DNA of 46,688 bases from Candidatus Helarchaeota archaeon (lineage in GTDB: Archaea > Asgardarchaeota > Lokiarchaeia > Helarchaeales > RDOG01), in the NCBI GenBank assembly GCA_029838215.1, contig JALGVI010000014.1, positions 1 to 46,688 on the forward strand. Direction: 5' to 3'. Shown here piece by piece: positions 16,407 to 24,105 of this stretch; position 1 is the stretch's first letter; each line of letters begins with the position of its first letter. The notes below the pieces were generated by a model. The model did not search any database and had not been told where the DNA came from. It saw nothing but the letters and a program-made list of their open reading frames with translations. A program made the translations under genes and the position numbers.

Positions 16407-16741
16407 GTTTTATCTTTATTTTTTGCCGAAAGTTCAAGGGCAGATCCATTAATGCAATAATAATTCCATCGGAGACTCATCATTTTGGAAATTGGACATT
16501 GATTACAAAGGCAACCTTTTTTTTCCTTGATTAAACTGCTTTTACCTATCGAACAAAATGCAAGATCGGTTTCTCCAGTCCCGATCAAACTTGGACACTT
16601 TCCGCAATAATCCTTACACGTGTGTTTAACTTGTTCAAGTGAGTCTTGTTTTTGCTTTTCCGTCATTCCATCCATTATTTTGATTTTTTCTTCAAAAGGC
16701 ATCTCCTTGAAATTTTCATCTAAATTCAAAATTAAATTCAC
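16403..16741 (-). CDS. DUF2769-like cysteine-rich protein
   Basis: 112 residues. After a helical N-terminus, cysteines follow the spacing HTCKDYCGKCPS, LAFCSIGKS, KGCLCNQCPIS and YYCINGSA, which matches the DUF2769 pattern found in methanogens and relatives, and would bind an Fe-S cluster or zinc. It is the first gene of the dehydratase-type operon and overlaps the HgdB-like gene by 4 nt, so it may supply electrons or help activate the dehydratase. The start is uncertain: GTG at 16741 or an in-frame TTG four codons later with GGTG upstream. Confidence 0.65.
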   Translation of the reverse strand: MNLILNLDENFKEMPFEEKIKIMDGMTEKQKQDSLEQVKHTCKDYCGKCPSLIGTGETDLAFCSIGKSSLIKEKKGCLCNQCPISKMMSLRWNYYCINGSALELSAKNKDKT

Positions 16742-16887
16742 CTCTTAGTCATAAATTCATTAACGATTTTGTTATTAAATGACTGATGATTTTTAATTTA
16801 AGAAGTTAATGTAAGAAGTTATGTTCTGCAGGATGATGAAAGAAGCAATAAAAGAAGATTCAAGTTTCCCAATTTAAGCTCGAATCC

Positions 16888-16895
16888 TTTTAAAA
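16888..16895 (+). promoter_or_regulatory. TATA box of the methyltransferase gene (leaderless)
   Basis: TTTTAAAA centred 25 nt before the ATG at 16917, with no Shine-Dalgarno sequence, so transcription should begin at the start codon. Confidence 0.45.
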
Positions 16896-16916
16896 TGAAA
16901 AGATGGATGGAAAACC

Positions 16917-17699
16917 ATGATCAAGTTATTTCGAGGAAATTGCTTGGAGCTCTTTGAGCAGGTAACGGATGAATCCGTTTCCTTAATAATTGCAGATCCG
17001 CCGTATAACGTGTATCAGGATAATATACGAAAAGTGCCATTTCAGAGACGGAAGAAACAAGTCGGATTTGATGTCTTTAACAAGGATTTTTTGGATTTTT
17101 CTCAGCAATGGATCATGCAATCCGTTCAAAAATTAAAAAAGGATGGATCAATTTTTATTTTTGGTGGTGTTAATTATCTTAAGGGAAACGATCTATTGGC
17201 TCTCCTTCCCATATTGCGTGAAAAATTGGAATTCATAAATTTAATTGTCTGGCATTATAAGAATGGGATGGATGCAAAGCGTTTTTTTTCGAACCGATTT
17301 GAATTAATTGCTTGGTTTGCGAGAGATCGGAAAAAATACAAGTTTTTCTTGGATCGGGTTCGAATAAAATACAATGAAAAAACATTAAACACGTATCTCA
17401 AGGATAAACGGTTGAATCCTGAAACCGTGAAGAAAGGAAAGAATCCTACAAACGTGTGGGAAATTCCGCGGTTGAATGCGAATTCACGAGAAAAACTGGG
17501 ACACCCGACGCAAAAACCAAAAAGCATCGTCGAGCGAATTATTAAGGCGACGACTGATGAAGGCGATCTCGTGTTAGATCCGTTCGTGGGTTCTGGTACG
17601 ACTTTAGAAGCCTGTAAAGATTTGAAAAGGGATTGCATCGGATTTGAAATTAATGAAAAGTACGTGCAAATGATAGAGAAGAGATGCAACCTGAAGTAA
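16917..17699 (+). CDS. DNA methyltransferase (DPPY type), apparently orphan
   Basis: 260 residues. The catalytic motif IV DPPY (27-30) comes first and the AdoMet-binding motif I DPFVGSGTT (about 221-229) last, so this is a beta-class amino-methyltransferase. DPPY fits N6-adenine, although N4-cytosine enzymes of the class can also carry it. HPTQKP upstream of motif I is the usual motif X-like element. No restriction endonuclease or specificity subunit is adjacent, so it may be a regulatory or solitary methylase. The leaderless promoter supports the start. A perfect 18-bp palindrome lies 22 nt after its stop. Confidence 0.88.
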   Translation: MIKLFRGNCLELFEQVTDESVSLIIADPPYNVYQDNIRKVPFQRRKKQVGFDVFNKDFLDFSQQWIMQSVQKLKKDGSIFIFGGVNYLKGNDLLALLPILREKLEFINLIVWHYKNGMDAKRFFSNRFELIAWFARDRKKYKFFLDRVRIKYNEKTLNTYLKDKRLNPETVKKGKNPTNVWEIPRLNANSREKLGHPTQKPKSIVERIIKATTDEGDLVLDPFVGSGTTLEACKDLKRDCIGFEINEKYVQMIEKRCNLK

Positions 17700-17721
17700 C
17701 ATGTTTGTGAACAGTGTGGAA

Positions 17722-17739
17722 GTCCATTAATTAATGGAC
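17722..17739. repeat. Perfect 18-bp palindrome after the methyltransferase gene
   Basis: GTCCATTAA is followed at once by its reverse complement TTAATGGAC. With no loop it is a poor hairpin and a better protein-binding site. It lies between the methyltransferase stop and the zinc-ribbon gene in a 265-nt gap that holds nothing else I can identify. Confidence 0.5.
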
Positions 17740-17964
17740 ATTAGTTATAATTCTAAAAGCTCTCAAATATTCTTCAGAGATAGGAAACTGTTCCATCCTT
17801 GCATCTGCTTTTTTTTATCAGGGCTGATTGAATAACTTTTAAAAGCTTTAGCCCGTTAGTTAAACAAGTACAGGTTGAATGAACTTTTATTTTTGAGATT
17901 TGAGCTTTTTTCAACAAAAATGCAAGGTCTTCTTCTCTGTATCGTTAAACAATAGGTGTATTAA

Positions 17965-18120
17965 ATGAGTTATAGAAGATATAATGATCGTCCTCGGGAA
18001 ATGCACACCATTACCTGTGAGGATTGCGGTCAAGAGGCTGAAGTGCCCTTCAAACCAGATGGTGTTCGGCCAGTCTATTGCAGGGAATGTTACCAGAAAC
18101 ATAGACCCCGGAGATATTAA
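17965..18120 (+). CDS. Small zinc-ribbon protein
   Basis: 51 residues, with AGGTG 7 nt before the ATG. Two metal pairs, CEDCG (18-22) and YCRECY (38-43), flank a VPFKPDGVRPVY strand, the layout of the common small archaeal and bacterial CxxC-x(n)-CRxC proteins. The ends are Arg/Tyr-rich (SYRRYNDRPR and HRPRRY), which suggests RNA or DNA contact. Function unknown; similar proteins are widespread in archaea and often near translation or stress genes. Confidence 0.75.
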   Translation: MSYRRYNDRPREMHTITCEDCGQEAEVPFKPDGVRPVYCRECYQKHRPRRY

Positions 18121-18255
18121 AATCAAAACTAGTATAGTGTTAAGAAAAATTATGTTTTTATCATGATATTCGTTACATTATCTACTAGCTTTTTTCTTTT
18201 TCTATTTCATTCAAAAAGAAGTGATATTTTTATTTGAATCAGGATTACTGATGTT

Positions 18256-18678
18256 TTATTTATATTTTTTAGTGATTTCTTCGCATACTTCTTGGAATGC
18301 ATCGAATTTGGCCAGATTCTTATCCCAATCTTGAATTGTTTTTGCGAAGAATTCGGAGAATTTGGTTTTTAGTTCTTGTATTAGATTCAAGTCATTTGTG
18401 TCAGGAGGCGCGTTTAGGACTGCCATTACTTCGACATTATGATTTTGAGATATTCGAATGTGAGTTTTACTGAAAATGAGTTCAATGAGCCGTTCATCAT
18501 CAGTCATTAATTGTTGTGATGCCAGCACGGTTTGGATTCCGTTCAGGACCGTCAGGAATCCTTCTAATTGAAATCCGATATTGGTATTAAGCTTGACATT
18601 TTCGAAATGCTTGATGAATACGGGGCGACGATTCACCAAGAATATCATGCCCTTTAGGTTCAAACTTTTTAAACTCAT
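18256..18678 (-). CDS. Longin/roadblock-like partner of the adjacent GTPase
   Basis: 140 residues. Strands LKGMIFLVNRRPVFIKHF (about 7-24), a long helix GFQLEGFLTVLNGIQTVLAS (about 35-54), strands LIELIFSKTHIRIS and VEVMAVLNA, and a closing helix LIQELKTKFSEFFAKTI follow the longin order, as in MglB-like or adaptin small-chain-like regulators. Its ATG overlaps the stop of the GTPase gene by 4 nt, so the two are made together, and this fold usually binds or activates small GTPases. The identification rests on secondary structure and gene coupling, not on a close sequence match. Confidence 0.55.
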   Translation of the reverse strand: MSLKSLNLKGMIFLVNRRPVFIKHFENVKLNTNIGFQLEGFLTVLNGIQTVLASQQLMTDDERLIELIFSKTHIRISQNHNVEVMAVLNAPPDTNDLNLIQELKTKFSEFFAKTIQDWDKNLAKFDAFQEVCEEITKKYK

Positions 18679-19328
18679 GATTTCACCTTCACCATAATTC
18701 GAGTGACTAAATCTTCCATTGCTTCTTCAATTCCCCATCCCTCAAGTGCGGACGCGTTGAAGATTGGCGTGTCCTTAAATTGTGGCAGGAATTTTACGAG
18801 TAGATTTGTCATGTAGAAGGCGCGTCCTAGATGGTCGTTCTCGATCATTTTTTTCTGCACGATGTCTTGCTTGTTATATATGATGCAAATTGGAATTGAT
18901 GGGTCGAAGTGGGCGAGAATGTTATTGTAGAGGTCTATAAGACGTTCTTTTTGGTACATCATCGGAATGGAGCTATCGATCAGGAAGAGTATTCCGTCAG
19001 AATCAGTCGACGTGTTTCGAGAGAGGTCGTAAAATTTTTCTTGTCCGCAAGTATCGAAGATCATGCAAGCAATTTCATTTTGCTTAATCGTTCCATTTTG
19101 TTCTTTTTTGATTTTACAGTGTTCATCTAACACGACCTTACCAAAGTTCGGCATTGCTGATGTTGAAACTCGAGTATTCGTGGAGACTTCCCATGCTTCG
19201 ATTTCTTGCTCGGTGGGAGCGCGTTGTTGCTCTGAAATGAGGAAGATGTCCTTTTTGCATAGCAACTTCAAAGTTGTGGTCTTGCCAGCACCTGATGCTC
19301 CGACGAGTGAAATTTTTAGAGAAAACAT
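18675..19328 (-). CDS. Ras/Arf-like small GTPase
   Basis: 217 residues. G1 GASGAGKTT (10-18), G3 FDTCGQEKF (91-99), G4 NKQD (152-155) and G5 NASALEGWG (191-199) are all present. About 30 residues between G1 and the switch region form an insertion (EQQRAPTEQEIEAW), longer than in Ras or Rab, and the G2 Thr cannot be fixed. The C-terminus has no cysteine, so it is not prenylated. It is the first gene of a two-gene operon with the longin-like protein, which suggests a GTPase plus regulator pair as in MglA/MglB. DTCGQE resembles WDTAGQE with a Cys at the Ala position. Confidence 0.85.
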   Translation of the reverse strand: MFSLKISLVGASGAGKTTTLKLLCKKDIFLISEQQRAPTEQEIEAWEVSTNTRVSTSAMPNFGKVVLDEHCKIKKEQNGTIKQNEIACMIFDTCGQEKFYDLSRNTSTDSDGILFLIDSSIPMMYQKERLIDLYNNILAHFDPSIPICIIYNKQDIVQKKMIENDHLGRAFYMTNLLVKFLPQFKDTPIFNASALEGWGIEEAMEDLVTRIMVKVKS

Positions 19329-19508
19329 TTTTGGTCTCCAACCGAGAACGATTCTGTTCCATTTTGATAATTTCTATTCAGAATAAAATTCATCTCCATA
19401 TATAAATGAATTGAAGAAGAGGAGAACATGATCGTGTAATCGTAGATGATATTAACATGTACATGGAGAAATGAATTTTGTCGAATTAAGTATTGAAGGA
19501 GAGAATTA

Positions 19509-19531
19509 CTTCATGAAAATATTTCATGAAG
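19509..19531. repeat. Perfect inverted repeat behind the acyl-CoA dehydrogenase gene
   Basis: CTTCATGAAA and TTTCATGAAG are perfect 10-bp arms around ATA, 12 nt beyond the acyl-CoA dehydrogenase stop. There is no T-run after it on the minus strand, so it may be an operator for the GTPase operon 180 nt downstream or a weak terminator stem. Confidence 0.45.
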
Positions 19532-19543
19532 AATGATCGTTTA

Positions 19544-20734
19544 TTAATAACCGTGTTCACGATATACTTCACGTTGGATGAGGTATTTGAGGATCTCTGT
19601 CGTGCCTCCACCGATCGGTAGGATTTTAGCATCACGTAAATATCGTTCGGACTTTTTCTCACTAGTATAACCGATGCCGCCTAAAACTTGCATTGCCCGG
19701 GATGCTACATAAACGGCTGCTTCGGAAGTGAAGACTTTTGCCATCGTGCAGATTTTTGTTGCTGCCTTATTTCCGATTTTATTGAGGGCCCTTGCGGCTT
19801 GAACCGTGAGAGCTCGTCCCGCTTCGATTCTAATTGCCATGTCAGCAATTTGGAAGCTTACGCCCTCGAAATAGCGAATTTCTTGATCAAATTGTATTCG
19901 TTCGGTTGAATATTTAAGGGCTTCTTCAAAGGCGGCTCTGGCGATACCCACACCCTGCGCAGCGATTCCAACTCGTTCGGAATTGAGTTCATCCATGAGA
20001 ATGGAAAACCCTTTGTTTTCAGGTCCTAATAAATTTTCCTTCGGAACCGCCAGGTCATTAAATCGGATGTGACCGACACGTGCGCCCCTTAAGCCCGATA
20101 ATTTATAATATTTAACGCGTTCATATCCTTTCCATTTTGTATCGATGATGAATGCACTCATACCCTTTTTTGGATGAACGTTTGGTAGTGGAGTCGTTAT
20201 TGCGAAACAACACATAAAATCGGCTTCAGTGCCATTGGTTATGAACCGTTTTTCACCATTTATGATGTAGTAATCGCCATCCTTAACAGCTCGTGTTTCC
20301 ATTCCCGCTGTGTCCGAACCAACTCTGGGTTCTGTGATACCAATGCAACCAATTTTTTCGCCTTTGATAATGGGTGTCAAATATTTCTCTTTCTGCTCAT
20401 CCGTGCCAAAACGATGAATAGGCATTCCAAAAAGCGATATATTTGCAATGCGTGATAATTCGAATGCTTCATTAATTCGTGCACACTCTTCTGCCACGAT
20501 GCAATCTGCCACGATGCCCTGTCCCGTACCGCCCCACTCGGGTGGATGTAATGGACCAAGAAATCCCTTCTTGCCCATCTCCCGCATTAAAATGCGAATT
20601 GGTTCATACGAATTCATTTTTTCAATTTCATCATCAAATGCTCGAATTCGTTCCTCTGCAAATGCTTGAATTTCAGTCTTAAATTCTAATTCTTCTTTTG
20701 AATAAAGTGCCTTAAGTGATTCATCCCCAGACAT
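19544..20734 (-). CDS. Acyl-CoA dehydrogenase
   Basis: 396 residues. GCIGITEPRVGSDTAGM (about 133-149) and the YIINGEKRFITNGTEAD block (about 156-172) are the flavin-binding signatures, and RVGIAAQGVGIARAAFEEAL (helix G) and QVLGGIGYT (about 350-358) follow. The C-terminal PIGGGTTEI has Gly where medium- and short-chain enzymes carry the catalytic Glu of YEGT, so the base must be elsewhere (for example on helix G as in isovaleryl-type enzymes) or the substrate differs. It oxidises acyl-CoA at the alpha-beta bond and passes electrons to ETF. No etf gene is in the window. GGATGA lies before the ATG. Confidence 0.9.
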   Translation of the reverse strand: MSGDESLKALYSKEELEFKTEIQAFAEERIRAFDDEIEKMNSYEPIRILMREMGKKGFLGPLHPPEWGGTGQGIVADCIVAEECARINEAFELSRIANISLFGMPIHRFGTDEQKEKYLTPIIKGEKIGCIGITEPRVGSDTAGMETRAVKDGDYYIINGEKRFITNGTEADFMCCFAITTPLPNVHPKKGMSAFIIDTKWKGYERVKYYKLSGLRGARVGHIRFNDLAVPKENLLGPENKGFSILMDELNSERVGIAAQGVGIARAAFEEALKYSTERIQFDQEIRYFEGVSFQIADMAIRIEAGRALTVQAARALNKIGNKAATKICTMAKVFTSEAAVYVASRAMQVLGGIGYTSEKKSERYLRDAKILPIGGGTTEILKYLIQREVYREHGY

Positions 20735-20864
20735 GATTTTCTCATCCTATATTAATTTGCGATCATGGATCTCATAATACGGATATTTTAATCTTTGAAG
20801 GAAGAAGATATTAAAACGTTTTTTCGCGGCAATGATTATTTTTTACATTTCGAGAGAGACTTTT

Positions 20865-22205
20865 TTATGGATACACGGCACTTGTGGACTGAAAGAGTTT
20901 CGTTGCACGTGTCCGTTGATTCCAAATTTCCTCCGCTTTCATTCGCCATTTTTCAAAATCATTAGGATTTTCGGGAAATTTTTTATAGTGCTTCTTTATC
21001 TTTCCAGAACGGCTAAATGCTTTCAATAATCGTCCTACACTTCTAATCCCAATTTTACCGCATATAATTGACCAAAGAATCTTCAGACCTGCCTTGAGAA
21101 TTTTTCCGAATGAAAGCTTGATTTCTTCTTCATCATCGTTTACTTGTTCTGGGTCGAAGATTGAGCGAAGTTTTATCAGGAGAAAATTGATTTCGTTTTC
21201 GGACAACTGAAAAATCACCGCAGTCAACATGTAGATATAAGCTAATTCTGCGCCGATGCCTCGGAAATATCGAACGTTCACGTCCCATAGGGCTTCTCTT
21301 GAAAGATATTCGTTGGTCTTTAGTGCCTTGCTTATTACATCTGCGGCTTCATTGCATAATCGCCATGTTTCCGGGATTCCACGTGCCGCAAGGGGATTTG
21401 TAATGGAAGCCGAATCACCTGCACAAAAGAAACCATCGGCCACCAACGAATATGGAGTTCGCGAGAATGCAAATGGATTATATTCTTTCTTTATTAATTC
21501 GAATTCAGGGAACTTCTCTCTCGAAATCAATTCTTCAGTTAAAATGGCAGCTTTCTCATATGATTCGGGACCAGCAATCCCCATTATTGCTTCCGTTTTC
21601 GTATAACCGGGATCGAAGAAAACGAAATAATAAGGCCAAATATCGCCCCATTCCGGATGCTTTTCATCAGATTTTATCCATTTTATATAATGGAGAATCA
21701 CGAAGAATTGATTAGATGAATCAAAATTCCAAGTTTCGATTCCATAGTCTTCTGGAAGAGATGTACGAACACAACTTGCGATACCCGAAGCATCTACCAC
21801 GAGTCGAGTCTTGATCTCGATTTCGGTATTATCTTTCTCGACTTTTGCACCGATGATCCTATTGTTTTCGAAGATGAGCTCTTTAAATCGACAAGAGAAT
21901 TCGAATTCGACACCATCTGATTCCAAGACTTTATACATCCGTTGAAGGAAGAGCGGTAATCGTGATACCGATATTCCTTTATAATTAAATAGGAATTCAG
22001 GAGACTCGGTGGGAGGAGGAATGTTTAAATCTTTCATAGTCTTGCGATGAAAGTGAATTATTTCTAATCGTTGCCCTACTTGATTTCGGGCGTTTTTATC
22101 AATGATCAAGACGGAATGTCCCTGTTTTGCAATTTGCCATCCCAAATAGATACCTGTAGTCGCAGCACCGACTATGAAAACGTCACATTTCCTAGTCATT
22201 TTCAT
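20865..22205 (-). CDS. Geranylgeranyl-reductase-family flavoprotein
   Basis: 446 residues. The FAD-binding Rossmann motif FIVGAATTGIYLGWQIAK (about 9-26) opens the protein, followed by the second FAD segment LVVDASGIAS (about 133-142) and GFFCAGDSASITNPLAARGIPE (about 261-282, the GD motif that binds the ribityl chain). The Ala-Ala-Thr-Thr-Gly glycine loop is looser than GxGxxG. In archaea this family saturates the isoprenoid chains of membrane lipids, or acts on other polyprenols. The C-terminal 130 residues are unlike short family members. Substrate not predictable. Confidence 0.75.
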   Translation of the reverse strand: MKMTRKCDVFIVGAATTGIYLGWQIAKQGHSVLIIDKNARNQVGQRLEIIHFHRKTMKDLNIPPPTESPEFLFNYKGISVSRLPLFLQRMYKVLESDGVEFEFSCRFKELIFENNRIIGAKVEKDNTEIEIKTRLVVDASGIASCVRTSLPEDYGIETWNFDSSNQFFVILHYIKWIKSDEKHPEWGDIWPYYFVFFDPGYTKTEAIMGIAGPESYEKAAILTEELISREKFPEFELIKKEYNPFAFSRTPYSLVADGFFCAGDSASITNPLAARGIPETWRLCNEAADVISKALKTNEYLSREALWDVNVRYFRGIGAELAYIYMLTAVIFQLSENEINFLLIKLRSIFDPEQVNDDEEEIKLSFGKILKAGLKILWSIICGKIGIRSVGRLLKAFSRSGKIKKHYKKFPENPNDFEKWRMKAEEIWNQRTRATKLFQSTSAVYP

Positions 22206-22275
22206 CAGTTTCCTAAATTTTTATCATATTCATTAGTTTAGTCACTTTATATCCAGAAACAGAATATTCAAGACT

Positions 22276-23055
22276 TTATGGGGGGCGCATGTAATAAGGA
22301 ATTTTATTTCTCTGCCAGTCACGTACAACTATCTTGCCAACTTGCTCGATATCAGGAATGCCACTTTTTTTTAGCTTGCCCTGGGCGCGTCCGACTAGTT
22401 CCAAGAATTCTTCGGCATCGGAGAATTGATCAATGGAATAAATTTTTCTCAGTGTTTCTGAAGGAACCAATTCAAGAATGCGTTCTACCACGCCCAAGAT
22501 ATCTTTTACATTTTCCACTCGCATTGCATTTTTGAGGGCAAGGTTGACTTCATCATCTTCATCGTAATGAATGACTCCAGGCGTGTCGATGACCCAGAAT
22601 TTTGCAGATAGGCGGAGATATTGCTTACCCCGTGTGTGCCCTGCTTCAGGACTTACTTGAACGGATTTCTTCCCACGAAATAAGCAATTTATTAAAGAGC
22701 TCTTTCCCACGTTAGGATATCCTATGACCAGCAAGTAGATTTCGTCATCCGTACATGATTTTTTGATTGTCCGTTTAAGAAGATCCCAATTCTTACGAGC
22801 GTTTCGTGTTGCGGACATGAATATCGTGGGAAACTCTGATTCTAGGTAGGCTTTCCATTGTTTCAAAACGTCGACTGGAACAAGATCGGATTTGTTCAAA
22901 ATTAGAATGAGAGTTTTGGATTGTCTTTTGATGTATTCTTCAAGGTCTTGATGACGCGTTCCGAGTGGATTTCTTGCATCCAGAACTTCCAATATCACGT
23001 TGGACTCACGGATGTTGCGATATATGACGTTCCAAAACTTATCCATTTTTGTCAT
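22276..23055 (-). CDS. Circularly permuted GTPase of the YlqF/Lsg1 (MMR1-HSR1) type
   Basis: 259 residues. The G motifs come in permuted order: NKSDLVP (G4, 54-60), SATRNAR (G5, about 81-87), GYPNVGKSS (G1, 112-120) and DTPG (G3, 157-160). This order identifies the YlqF/YawG/Lsg1 family, which in bacteria and eukaryotes helps mature or export the large ribosomal subunit. The PEAGHTRG segment is the switch I region. An in-frame ATG three codons later is possible, but a TATA box 25 nt upstream of 23055 supports the first ATG. Confidence 0.9.
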   Translation of the reverse strand: MTKMDKFWNVIYRNIRESNVILEVLDARNPLGTRHQDLEEYIKRQSKTLILILNKSDLVPVDVLKQWKAYLESEFPTIFMSATRNARKNWDLLKRTIKKSCTDDEIYLLVIGYPNVGKSSLINCLFRGKKSVQVSPEAGHTRGKQYLRLSAKFWVIDTPGVIHYDEDDEVNLALKNAMRVENVKDILGVVERILELVPSETLRKIYSIDQFSDAEEFLELVGRAQGKLKKSGIPDIEQVGKIVVRDWQRNKIPYYMRPP

Positions 23056-23076
23056 TTACGTCCCAAATCCCCGCAT

Positions 23077-23084
23077 CTTTTAAA
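23077..23084 (-). promoter_or_regulatory. TATA box of the permuted GTPase gene (leaderless)
   Basis: TTTAAAAG on the minus strand, centred 25 nt before the ATG at 23055, so the message begins at the start codon. Confidence 0.45.
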
Positions 23085-23175
23085 TTTCAGCTTTGAATAA
23101 TTCAAGAGAATTTGTTATTTATTGCAGATTTTCTTATTTATAGATTCTTCACGTAAATGCATTAAAAAAGATATA

Positions 23176-23952
23176 TTACCAGATAAAAGGAATTAATCGA
23201 TATCTCGTTTTTTTTGCATATTCCTTATATCCGGGTAATTCTTCTCGCAGGGTGCGGTCTTCCAGGGCCGTCCTGACGATGAATAATGCAATTATTCCCG
23301 CGATGGGAATGAATGCCCACCAAGTCCCCAAGATGAGTACATATCCGATTGATGAAATAATTTCTGCAAGATATCCGGGATGACGAACCATTTTATAAGG
23401 TCCTGTCGTGCAAATTTGCTTTTCTTTATCGTCTTGAACTCGAACGAGTGCTGTAAAATTCGTATTCTCAACCATTGCCCAGGTTCCAAACCAGACTGCA
23501 GATAAAAAGATGATAATTCCAATGATCATCAACCAAATACAAAGCTCAAAGGAAAGGAATTGAAGCATTAGAAAGTTAAATGGCATGAATGGAAGCCGAA
23601 CTTGTGCATCGATGCCTACCACGATCGGTAAAATGATAATTAGCATGAGGAATAGGAATGCAAAGACTTTATCATACGTTTTTGTTTTTTCGTGAAAAAC
23701 CTTGCCGCGTTCATTTAGTAACTGGGGAGATAACTTGTATAGAACAACGAGATTAACGGTCTGATATGATATTCCCATGATGAAATATACCCACGCATTT
23801 ACCCACAACACGTTCAAAGAAAATACGAGCAGGAGAATGAAATGAATGATTCCCATTAGGTATTCTCTCGCGATGTATCTGTATCCATTCTTAGTTAGTC
23901 CTTGCTTTTTTGTTTCATCGATTTGACTTGTGACTTCGTACATTATGCTCAC
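23176..23952 (-). CDS. Isoprenylcysteine methyltransferase-like membrane protein
   Basis: 258 residues with about five hydrophobic segments (about 33-57, 95-115, 130-155 and two near 205-230). The AdoMet-binding region is CTTGPYKMVRHPGYLAEIIS (about 180-199), with RxxRHPxYxxx as the signature of the ICMT/PEMT superfamily, and ALEDRTLREELPGYKEYAKKTRYRLIPFIW (near the end) is the conserved EExxL...Y..Y..R element. In eukaryotes ICMT methylates prenylated CaaX ends; archaeal relatives methylate other substrates. No CaaX protein is encoded in this window. Start at GTG 23952 or ATG 23943. Confidence 0.8.
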   Translation of the reverse strand: MSIMYEVTSQIDETKKQGLTKNGYRYIAREYLMGIIHFILLLVFSLNVLWVNAWVYFIMGISYQTVNLVVLYKLSPQLLNERGKVFHEKTKTYDKVFAFLFLMLIIILPIVVGIDAQVRLPFMPFNFLMLQFLSFELCIWLMIIGIIIFLSAVWFGTWAMVENTNFTALVRVQDDKEKQICTTGPYKMVRHPGYLAEIISSIGYVLILGTWWAFIPIAGIIALFIVRTALEDRTLREELPGYKEYAKKTRYRLIPFIW

Positions 23953-24105
23953 GTTTAATTTTTTCTTTCCCGAGTTTTTTTAAACATGCTTCTTATTTTA
24001 ATTTAATTTTTAAAATGAATTGGTCTGGAAATAAAAATGAGATGGGATTTAGGAATTAGTTATGAAATAATTAGTTATGAAATCAAGAAAAAGAAATAAA
24101 AATAG

